DNA from: Actinomycetota bacterium | Lineage (GTDB): Bacteria; Actinomycetota; Actinomycetes; Nanopelagicales; Nanopelagicaceae | Assembly (NCBI GenBank): GCA_013205455.1 | Contig: JABMMO010000062.1 | Span: forward strand, 1 to 6,778 | Length of the DNA: 6,778 bases | Reading direction: 5' to 3' | Shown: positions 1 to 4,607 of the stretch, in pieces | How the letters are laid out: each line of letters begins with the position of its first letter | Position numbering within the stretch: position 1 is the stretch's first letter | Notes under the pieces: model-generated | The model's input: only the letters and a program-made list of their open reading frames with translations | Told to the model about the DNA's origin: nothing | The model's database searches: none | Position numbers and translations under genes: made by a program

Positions 1-1162
1 GAATGGTCGACGGTTTGTAATTACCGATACCGGTGGTTGGGAAGCAACTCCGGAAGGCATTGCGGTAAAGATAACTGCGGCAGCCGAAGATGCAATTGCT
101 CAATGCGATATGGTGATTTTTGTTGTGGATGGACAAGTTGGTGCGGTAGATGATGATGATGCATTAGTTACCGTTCTACGCAAAAGCAAAAAGAAAATTA
201 TGTTAGTTGCAAATAAAATCGACAATGAAAAAGATGAAGCGTATGCATATGGTTTATGGAATCTTGGATTAGGGGAACCACGCTTTGTATCTGCGCTACA
301 TGGACGTGGCAGTGGCGATCTTTTAGATATTTTAGTTTCAGAATTGCCAGAAGTTGGCCAGAGTCAAATCGATGATGGGTATCGTCGTGTTGCAATCGTT
401 GGTCGGCCAAATGTTGGTAAATCTTCGTTACTTAATGCCTTAGCAGGTTCGCAACGTGCGCTAGTTGATGATGCCGAAGGCACAACCCGCGATCCGATTG
501 ATGAGTTAATTCAATTAGGTGATCGAACTTGGCGTTTTATTGACACTGCTGGACTGCGTCGAAGAGCGCATCAAGCTTCGGGAACTGATTATTATGCGAT
601 GCTTCGAACAGAGCGGGCTATTGATAACGCCGAAATCGTTGTGATGATGATTGACGCCTCAGTGCAAATCACCGAACAGGATTTGCGAATCATTACGATG
701 GTCGAACAATCCGGCAAGGCGCTGGTTATAGGTATGAATAAATGGGATTTAGTAGATGAAGATCGGCGCGTGGTTTTGGATAAAGAGATTGATCGGAATT
801 TCGACCAAGTTGAATGGGCGGAGCGAGTAAATCTCGCCGCGAAAACCGGGTGGCATAAAGATCGACTACCAATAGCTTTGGAGCGAGCGCTAGAAAGTTG
901 GGAGAAGCGAATTCCGACTGCAAAATTGAACGCCTTCTTAGGCACGATGGTCGGCGCCACCCCGCCACCAGTCCGAGGCGGCAAGCAACCGAAGATTCTT
1001 TTCGCTACCCAGGCCGGAATCCAACCACCGAAATTCGTGGTTTTTGCCACCGATTTCTTGGAAGCGTCCTACCGTCGCTTCATCGAGCGAAGATTGCGGG
1101 AGGAATTTGGGTTCCCGGGCACGCCAGTTCAAGTGGCAGTTCGAGTTAGAGACCGTGAGTAA
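1..1162 (+). CDS. der: GTPase Der (EngA), 5'-truncated by window edge
   Basis: Der is a double-GTPase needed for maturation of the 50S ribosomal subunit. The reading frame is open from base 2, so the gene enters from the left and the ATG at 110 is internal. About 386 residues are visible; the family is usually about 440-460, so only the N-terminal P-loop part of the first G domain is missing. Seen: first G domain G3 motif DTGG at bases 26-37 and G4 motif NKID at 212-223; second G domain with P-loop GRPNVGKSS at 401-427, switch TTRD near 482-493, G3 DTAG at 542-553 and G4 NKWD at 737-748; then a C-terminal KH-like domain from about base 917 to the stop, ending in the basic, RNA-binding style tail VRVRDRE. 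A short acidic DDDD run follows the first G3 region. The gene ends 9 bases before the next start, suggesting cotranscription. Identity is secure from the two G domains plus the KH-like end. Confidence 0.97.
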   Translation, partial: NGRRFVITDTGGWEATPEGIAVKITAAAEDAIAQCDMVIFVVDGQVGAVDDDDALVTVLRKSKKKIMLVANKIDNEKDEAYAYGLWNLGLGEPRFVSALHGRGSGDLLDILVSELPEVGQSQIDDGYRRVAIVGRPNVGKSSLLNALAGSQRALVDDAEGTTRDPIDELIQLGDRTWRFIDTAGLRRRAHQASGTDYYAMLRTERAIDNAEIVVMMIDASVQITEQDLRIITMVEQSGKALVIGMNKWDLVDEDRRVVLDKEIDRNFDQVEWAERVNLAAKTGWHKDRLPIALERALESWEKRIPTAKLNAFLGTMVGATPPPVRGGKQPKILFATQAGIQPPKFVVFATDFLEASYRRFIERRLREEFGFPGTPVQVAVRVRDRE

Positions 1163-1171
1163 ATTAGAAGC

Positions 1172-1744
1172 ATGGGCAAACGCGAGAATTTAACTATCCC
1201 TAATTTGCTCTCGGTGATTCGAGGTTTAGGAATTCCACTTTTTCTCTGGCTAATTTTTGTACGTGATCAACCCGTGTGGGGAATTGTAGTTTTGGCTCTC
1301 GCTGGTGCAACGGATTATCTTGATGGAAAAATCGCACGCGCTTGGAATCAAGAAAGCCGGTTAGGGGAGTTGCTCGATCCAGCCGTGGACCGACTTTATA
1401 TTGTCGCTACATTAATTACGCTCTATCTGAAAGCTGCGATTCCACTTTGGATGCTAGTAATTCTTTTCGGTCGAGACCTTTATCTTGGATTACTCTTACT
1501 TGGATTGCGTCGTTACGGTGTTGGGCCATTTAAGGTGACTTATTTAGGAAAGGCCGCGACCTTTAATTTACTTTACGCCTTTCCAATTCTACTTTTAATC
1601 AAAGAAAGTTCTGGATTAATTTCAGATTTAGCTTTCATTTTTGGCTGGAGCTTCTCGGCGTGGGGGATCGCGTTATATCTCTTGACCGCTATCCAATATT
1701 CAATTAGCGGAGTCAAGTCGGCGTTAATTGTACGGAAGGGGTAG
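1172..1744 (+). CDS. CDP-alcohol phosphatidyltransferase (PgsA2-like)
   Basis: This is a 190-residue integral membrane enzyme that transfers a phosphatidyl group from a CDP-activated lipid to an alcohol acceptor, releasing CMP. The complete family signature is present: D48, D51-G52, A55-R56, G65, D69 and D73, in the spacing D-x2-DG-x2-AR-x8-G-x3-D-x3-D; the aspartates bind metal and catalyse. About six hydrophobic segments are visible (roughly 14-30, 34-47, 74-90, 91-111, 128-143, 153-175). The N-terminal TIPNLLSVIR is typical of phosphatidylglycerophosphate synthase-like members. The acceptor cannot be read from sequence: glycerol-3-phosphate (PgsA) or phosphatidylglycerol (cardiolipin synthase type) are both possible. 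Position just upstream of gcvH and a GarA-type gene matches M. tuberculosis pgsA2 (Rv1822), whose exact reaction I regard as unsettled. There is only a weak AGAAG directly before the ATG, so translational coupling to der, 9 bases upstream, is likely. Confidence 0.9.
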   Translation: MGKRENLTIPNLLSVIRGLGIPLFLWLIFVRDQPVWGIVVLALAGATDYLDGKIARAWNQESRLGELLDPAVDRLYIVATLITLYLKAAIPLWMLVILFGRDLYLGLLLLGLRRYGVGPFKVTYLGKAATFNLLYAFPILLLIKESSGLISDLAFIFGWSFSAWGIALYLLTAIQYSISGVKSALIVRKG

Positions 1745-1753
1745 TATCCCGCC

Positions 1754-2140
1754 ATGTCTTTGATACCTGACCAGTTACGCTATACAAAAGAACACGAATG
1801 GGTCGCCGCAACCGATAGCGCGGGTATTTTCAGAATGGGTATTACCGATTTTGCGCAGAGCGCCTTGGGTGACATTGTTTACATTCAAATGCCAAAGCCG
1901 GGCGAAGAAGTAACAATCGATAAAATTTGTGGCGAGGTCGAATCTACAAAAAGTGTCTCAGAAATCTATGCGCCGGTCACTGGTAAAATTGCCTTTGTCA
2001 ATGATTTACTAAATAAAAATCCAGAATTAATCAATAGCGACTGTTATGGCCAAGGTTGGATTGCTGAGATCGAAGTAGTCGACATCTCCGTTATAGAAAA
2101 GTTACTTTCAGCGCAGCAGTACCAAGAACTTACGGCTTGA
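1754..2140 (+). CDS. gcvH: Glycine cleavage system H protein
   Basis: GcvH carries the lipoyl arm that shuttles the aminomethyl group from the P protein (GcvP) to the T protein and is reoxidised by the L protein (dihydrolipoyl dehydrogenase). It is a small cytoplasmic protein of 128 residues, normal for the family. Seen: the N-terminal YTKEHEW block (10-16), the GITDFAQSALGDIVY segment (29-43), the lipoylation site K66 in GEVESTKSVSEIYAP (60-74), and the C-terminal GWI (101-103). The lipoyl lysine and its flanking E and S residues are intact, so it should be functional. The ATG gives the usual N-terminus; a purine-rich GGAAGGGG lies at 1734-1741, a long 12 bases away. It is 9 bases after the phosphatidyltransferase gene and shares the window with gcvP, about 2.5 kb downstream; gcvT is absent here. 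Its stop codon overlaps a candidate promoter for the next gene. Confidence 0.97.
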   Translation: MSLIPDQLRYTKEHEWVAATDSAGIFRMGITDFAQSALGDIVYIQMPKPGEEVTIDKICGEVESTKSVSEIYAPVTGKIAFVNDLLNKNPELINSDCYGQGWIAEIEVVDISVIEKLLSAQQYQELTA

Positions 2141-2165
2141 CCTAGTCGCTTACTCTGAATAGTGT
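2137..2165 (+). promoter_or_regulatory. Candidate sigma-A-type promoter for the garA-ftsR unit
   Basis: A TTGACC box at 2137-2142 is followed, after exactly 17 bases, by TAGTGT at 2160-2165. This fits the actinobacterial housekeeping consensus TTGAC(a) and TAnnnT. The -35 overlaps the gcvH stop codon. Transcription would begin near 2172, leaving an untranslated leader of about 60 bases before the FHA gene. This is inferred from motif match and spacing only. Confidence 0.5.
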
Positions 2166-2185
2166 CAGCCTCAACAACAGGCTGA
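2165..2185 (+). other. Hairpin (inverted repeat) after gcvH, across the predicted start site
   Basis: A perfect 7-bp inverted repeat, TCAGCCT (2165-2171) and AGGCTGA (2179-2185), encloses a 7-base loop. An overlapping alternative pairs CCTCA (2169-2173) with TGAGG (2183-2187). It could be a U-tract-free terminator for the der-pgsA-gcvH transcript: the nearest T run, at 2196-2200, is 10 bases past the stem. It also spans the end of the -10 box and predicted transcription start, so it could instead be a DNA operator for garA. The sequence does not decide between these. Confidence 0.35.
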
Positions 2186-2224
2186 GGAATCTCGGTTTTT
2201 GAGACGGAGATTTCAGAAGTGATC

Positions 2225-2230
2225 GGAGGA
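2225..2230 (+). promoter_or_regulatory. Shine-Dalgarno site that fixes the FHA gene start
   Basis: GGAGGA lies 4 bases before the GTG at 2235. It is the strongest ribosome binding site in the window and supports GTG rather than a later ATG as the start. Strong translation initiation fits an abundant regulatory protein, but that is inference. Confidence 0.7.
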
Positions 2231-2234
2231 TTGA

Positions 2235-2696
2235 GTGAGCGTTACTGCCGAAGATCCTAAACACGATTTAACTTCAACAATTAATCTCTCATCCTTAAAA
2301 GCGCTTTCGCCACATGTCGCCGCGATTATGGATTCGTTGTCGGAAGAAGAGCGTTCGGTCTTAGCTAAATTGCCGCTGGGCTCGGCAATGCTCTTAGTAG
2401 TTTCTGGACCAGCACGTGGTTCGCGATTTCTTTTAAATATTGGGAGTACTCGGATAGGTCGTTCCCCAGACGCCGATATATTTCTAGATGATGTAACGGT
2501 CTCTCGATCGCATGCGGTTGTTGAACACTCAGTAGGCAGCAATTATTTGGTAAAAGATGTTGGCAGTTTAAATGGCACATACGTTGATGGCGTCGTCACA
2601 AACGAGAAAGTTCTATCAAACGGAAGTGAATTACACATAGGCAAGTATAAATTAGTTTTTTTTATTAACGATAAAAATCTTTTCGCGAAATCATAG
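2235..2696 (+). CDS. garA: FHA domain regulator, GarA/OdhI-like
   Basis: GarA/OdhI proteins are small cytoplasmic phosphoswitches. Unphosphorylated, they bind and inhibit 2-oxoglutarate dehydrogenase/decarboxylase (and glutamate dehydrogenase in mycobacteria); phosphorylation of an N-terminal threonine by PknB/PknG-type kinases makes the FHA domain bind its own tail and releases the enzymes. Here 153 residues are seen. A flexible N-terminus carries the candidate site T13-S14-T15 followed by I-N-L. An LSEEER helix (35-40) follows, then an FHA domain from about 50 to 145 with phosphothreonine-binding residues G75-R76, S90-R91-x-H93 and N113-G114, within the family hallmarks DIFLDDVTVSR (81-91) and DVGSLNGTYV (108-117). 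The usual mycobacterial/corynebacterial ETTS site is not present in that form. The GTG start is fixed by GGAGGA 4 bases upstream. An 8-T run (2656-2663) lies at the last FHA strand. The gene sits 20 bases before ftsR. Family is secure; targets in this organism are inferred. Confidence 0.92.
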   Translation: MSVTAEDPKHDLTSTINLSSLKALSPHVAAIMDSLSEEERSVLAKLPLGSAMLLVVSGPARGSRFLLNIGSTRIGRSPDADIFLDDVTVSRSHAVVEHSVGSNYLVKDVGSLNGTYVDGVVTNEKVLSNGSELHIGKYKLVFFINDKNLFAKS

Positions 2697-2716
2697 AAAA
2701 AATAAGGGAGTAAGAA

Positions 2717-3430
2717 ATGGGCGTACCGGCTAGAGCGTACTTAAGTATTGGCGAAGTTCTTGGAAAGTTGCGGAGCGATTTTCCAGATGTAACAATTTCA
2801 AAAATCAGATTTCTGGAAGCAGAAGGTTTAATTGAACCGCAACGTACGCCTTCGGGTTATCGCAAATTCACCTCCATTGATTTAGACCGTTTGCGCTATG
2901 TTCTATTCGCACAACGCGATCAGTATCTGCCGTTAAAAGTTATCAAAGAAAATTTAGACGCAATTGATCGCGGATTACAACCGGCAACAACCTCTGGCGC
3001 ACCAGCTGCGCCCCGACTAGCAACTATTGACGGCGGATTAGCGCCAAGCGCTTTCGTAGAACAAGGGGATTTAAAGCTTTCTCGCGATGAATTAATTTCA
3101 TCTAGTGGCGTAACCGAAGCTCAATTAATCGAATTGGAATCTTATGGATTGGTTGCGATGAAGGGGCGTTTCTATGATGCGGACGCGCTTGCGGTTGCAA
3201 AAGTTGTGGCAGAGATGGCTGGGTTTGGGATTGAAAGTCGTCACCTACGAGCTTTTAAAACTGCGGCCGACCGTGAAGTTGGTTTAGTCGAACAAGTTAT
3301 TACTCCACTATTACGTCAGAAAAATACTGAGTCAAAAGCTCGCGCTGAAGAGGTACAACGTGAATTAGCTTCACTCTCGGTTCGGTTACATGCGGCGTTG
3401 GTCCGCACTGGCTTGCATCGCAGTAAATAG
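2717..3430 (+). CDS. ftsR: MerR-family transcription regulator, FtsR (Rv1828-like)
   Basis: This is a DNA-binding regulator of 237 residues. FtsR of Corynebacterium glutamicum activates ftsZ, and the mycobacterial homologue is Rv1828. Seen: an N-terminal MerR winged helix-turn-helix with SIGEVLGKL (10-18), ISKIRFLEAEGLI (27-39) and the wing PSGYRKF (45-51), then LPLKVIKENLD (71-81). A low-complexity Pro/Ala/Thr-rich linker spans about 85-115, followed by a second domain (about 121-200) with another helix-turn-helix-like block, LSRDELISSSG (121-131) and IELESYGLV (138-146), and a C-terminal helix (about 200-225). This two-domain form without a cysteine-rich or drug-binding effector domain fits FtsR rather than metal- or drug-sensing MerR proteins. 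AAGGGAG at 2704-2710, 6 bases before the ATG, is a good ribosome site. It is 20 bases after garA and probably cotranscribed. Regulation of ftsZ here is inferred by homology. Confidence 0.9.
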   Translation: MGVPARAYLSIGEVLGKLRSDFPDVTISKIRFLEAEGLIEPQRTPSGYRKFTSIDLDRLRYVLFAQRDQYLPLKVIKENLDAIDRGLQPATTSGAPAAPRLATIDGGLAPSAFVEQGDLKLSRDELISSSGVTEAQLIELESYGLVAMKGRFYDADALAVAKVVAEMAGFGIESRHLRAFKTAADREVGLVEQVITPLLRQKNTESKARAEEVQRELASLSVRLHAALVRTGLHRSK

Positions 3431-3451
3431 CGTTATCTACTAAAACCCACA

Positions 3452-3922
3452 ATGGATTTTCACGCAATCGATGTAGTCGGTGTTCGAGTTGAGATGCCTT
3501 CCAATCAGCCGATAGTGCTTCTAAAGGAGATCGGTGGTGTTAGGTATTTACCGATTTGGGTGGGTGCCGTCGAAGCGACCGCAATTGCCTTCGCGCAACA
3601 AGGTGTGGAACCACCTCGACCACTTACTCATGACCTAATTAAGGATTTATTAACCGCAATTGGAGCCGAAATCGATTCAATCCATCTCACCGATATTAAA
3701 GATGGGATTTTTTACGCTGCAATAAATTTGAAAGGGGGAGTGAAAGTTTCGGCCCGACCAAGCGATGCGATTGCGATTGCGCTTCGAACCGGCGCTCCGA
3801 TTCTGGCCAGTGAAGAGCTATTGACGGAGGCGGGAATAGAAATCCCAGATCAGGCCGAAGACGAAGTGGAGAAATTTAAAGAATTTTTAGACCAGATAAA
3901 CCCAGAGGACTTTTTAAGCTAA
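3452..3922 (+). CDS. Bifunctional nuclease (BFN/DUF151) domain protein, Rv1829-like
   Basis: This is a 156-residue single-domain cytoplasmic protein of the BFN family. Family members have been reported with RNase and DNase activity in plants; the bacterial role is poorly defined. Seen: the N-terminal VVGVRVEMPSNQPIVLLKE (8-26), YLPIWVGAVEATAIA (32-46), RPLTHDL (56-62), a central strand region FYAAINL (87-93), and the conserved ARPSDAIAIALRTGAPI (101-117). The acidic C-terminus DEVEKFKEFLDQINPEDF (137-154) closely resembles the end of the mycobacterial protein as I recall it. Length is normal and nothing is broken. The gene starts 21 bases after ftsR, but I see no Shine-Dalgarno sequence before the ATG, so translation may depend on ftsR coupling or on a leaderless mRNA. 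It lies between two MerR-type regulator genes, an arrangement conserved in mycobacteria. Family assignment is strong; biochemical function is not shown by sequence. Confidence 0.9.
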   Translation: MDFHAIDVVGVRVEMPSNQPIVLLKEIGGVRYLPIWVGAVEATAIAFAQQGVEPPRPLTHDLIKDLLTAIGAEIDSIHLTDIKDGIFYAAINLKGGVKVSARPSDAIAIALRTGAPILASEELLTEAGIEIPDQAEDEVEKFKEFLDQINPEDFLS

Positions 3923-3954
3923 ACCTCTACTTGAGGGTTGGAACGTGTCGGTGA

Positions 3955-3983
3955 TTGATTCCAAGATAGTAAGGCTCTACCTT
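3955..3983 (+). promoter_or_regulatory. Candidate promoter for the resR-like gene
   Basis: TTGATT at 3955-3960 and TACCTT at 3978-3983 are separated by 17 bases and match TTGA-type -35 and TAnnnT -10 patterns. Transcription would start near 3990, just before the hairpin at 3991-4016, giving a leader of about 40 bases. The match is moderate and unproven. The rest of the 3923-4031 gap holds a small dyad (3924-3936) and the leader hairpins. Confidence 0.35.
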
Positions 3984-3990
3984 CTCCTAG

Positions 3991-4016
3991 TAGGTAGGAA
4001 TCCTTCCCCCTGCCTA
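3991..4016 (+). other. Hairpin in the leader of the resR-like gene
   Basis: Bases 3991-4000 can pair with 4004-4016: six pairs (3991-3996 with 4011-4016, one of them G-U), a three-base CCC bulge (4008-4010), then four pairs GGAA/TTCC closing a TCC loop. A competing stem, CTACCT (3977-3982) with AGGTAG (3992-3997), uses the same bases, so the two are mutually exclusive. There is no T run after it, so it does not look like a terminator; it ends 5 bases before the ribosome binding site. Confidence 0.4.
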
Positions 4017-4031
4017 TAGATGAGGCGTCAC

Positions 4032-4535
4032 ATGTCTGACCATAAAAGCATTGGTTACCGTGGCGCTACCGCCTGCACAGCAGCTGGCATCTCATATCGC
4101 CAACTAGATTATTGGGCCCGTACTGGCTTGGTCGAACCTACCGTTAGAAGCGCTGCTGGCTCTGGTACCCAACGGTTGTATGGCTTTCAAGACATTTTGG
4201 TATTAAAAATTGTGAAACGGCTATTAGACACCGGGGTATCGCTCCAAAACATTCGCACCGCGGTAAATCATTTACGGGTGCGCGGGATCGAAGATTTAGC
4301 TCGGATAACTCTGATGAGCGATGGCGCATCGATCTACGAATGCGCAAGCTCCGATGAAATTATTGACCTGTTACAAGGTGGTCAAGGGGTATTCGGTATT
4401 GCCATAGGCAAAGTTTGGAGTGAGGTCGAAGGTTCACTCTCGGTTTTACAAGGTGAGCATCTTGACAATGGGTCGATTATTACGGGGAGCGAAAGTGACG
4501 AACTCGCAGCCCGTAGGAAAAGCCGTGGCGCTTAA
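4032..4535 (+). CDS. MerR-family regulator, ResR/Rv1830-like
   Basis: This is a compact DNA-binding regulator of about 167 residues. It resembles mycobacterial Rv1830 (ResR), which has been linked to growth and division control and antibiotic resilience. Seen: a MerR-type helix-turn-helix with ISYRQLDYWARTGLV (20-34), wing residues SAAGSGTQRLY (40-50), DILVLKIVKRLLDTGVSL (54-71) and IRTAVNHLR (74-82), followed by the distinctive QGGQGVFGIAI block (115-125) and a basic tail AARRKSRGA. There is no effector-binding domain, so it may act without a small-molecule ligand or through protein contacts. I chose ATG 4032 because TGAGG at 4021-4025 sits 6 bases upstream; ATG 4020 (four residues longer) has only a pyrimidine-rich stretch before it. 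It is separated from the BFN gene by 109 bases with its own candidate promoter and from gcvP by 72 bases. Family is confident; target genes are not visible. Confidence 0.9.
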   Translation: MSDHKSIGYRGATACTAAGISYRQLDYWARTGLVEPTVRSAAGSGTQRLYGFQDILVLKIVKRLLDTGVSLQNIRTAVNHLRVRGIEDLARITLMSDGASIYECASSDEIIDLLQGGQGVFGIAIGKVWSEVEGSLSVLQGEHLDNGSIITGSESDELAARRKSRGA

Positions 4536-4560
4536 TTTCCGATAGTTTTCCTTCCTTACT

Positions 4561-4582
4561 TCTTATCTCTATCTAGATAAGA
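4561..4582 (+). repeat. 8-bp inverted repeat upstream of gcvP
   Basis: TCTTATCT (4561-4568) and AGATAAGA (4575-4582) are perfect inverted copies separated by 6 bases. Inside it lies a 10-bp perfect palindrome, TATCTAGATA (4570-4579). It sits 25 bases before the gcvP start, in the only intergenic space upstream of gcvP. It could be an operator for a dimeric regulator or an AU-rich mRNA hairpin. No T run follows, so a terminator is unlikely. No convincing -35/-10 pair was found in the 4536-4607 gap. Confidence 0.45.
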
Positions 4583-4607
4583 CAAATTGGAAGGCGCAGG
4601 GCAGAGT

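Noticed and set aside
592..1050. Minus-strand reading frame of 152 codons opposite der
   Set aside because: It lies wholly within the well-supported der gene, has no recognisable domain and is a shadow of the coding strand. The same holds for other reverse frames over the FHA gene, resR and gcvP.
110..1162. Der starting at the ATG at 110
   Set aside because: The same frame is open back to base 2 and encodes the DTGG motif of the first G domain, so the gene is cut by the window edge and 110 is internal.
1682..1710. TTGACC followed after 17 bases by TAGCGG as a promoter for gcvH
   Set aside because: The -10 lacks the final T and the 9-base gap between genes favours cotranscription, so support is too weak.
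2188..2212. AATCTC/GAGATT inverted repeat in the garA leader as a riboregulator
   Set aside because: Only 6 AU-rich pairs with a 13-base loop; too weak to call without covariation data.
4020..4031. Start of the resR-like gene at ATG 4020
   Set aside because: No ribosome binding site precedes it, only a pyrimidine-rich stretch, whereas ATG 4032 has TGAGG 6 bases upstream. A leaderless start at 4020 is not excluded.
4462..4490. Perfect TTGACA -35 box inside the resR-like gene as a gcvP promoter
   Set aside because: No TAnnnT box lies 16-19 bases downstream, and the region is coding.
4536..4607. Glycine riboswitch upstream of gcvP
   Set aside because: The gap is only 72 bases, pyrimidine-rich, and lacks the conserved purine-rich glycine aptamer core; the gap upstream of gcvH is only 9 bases.
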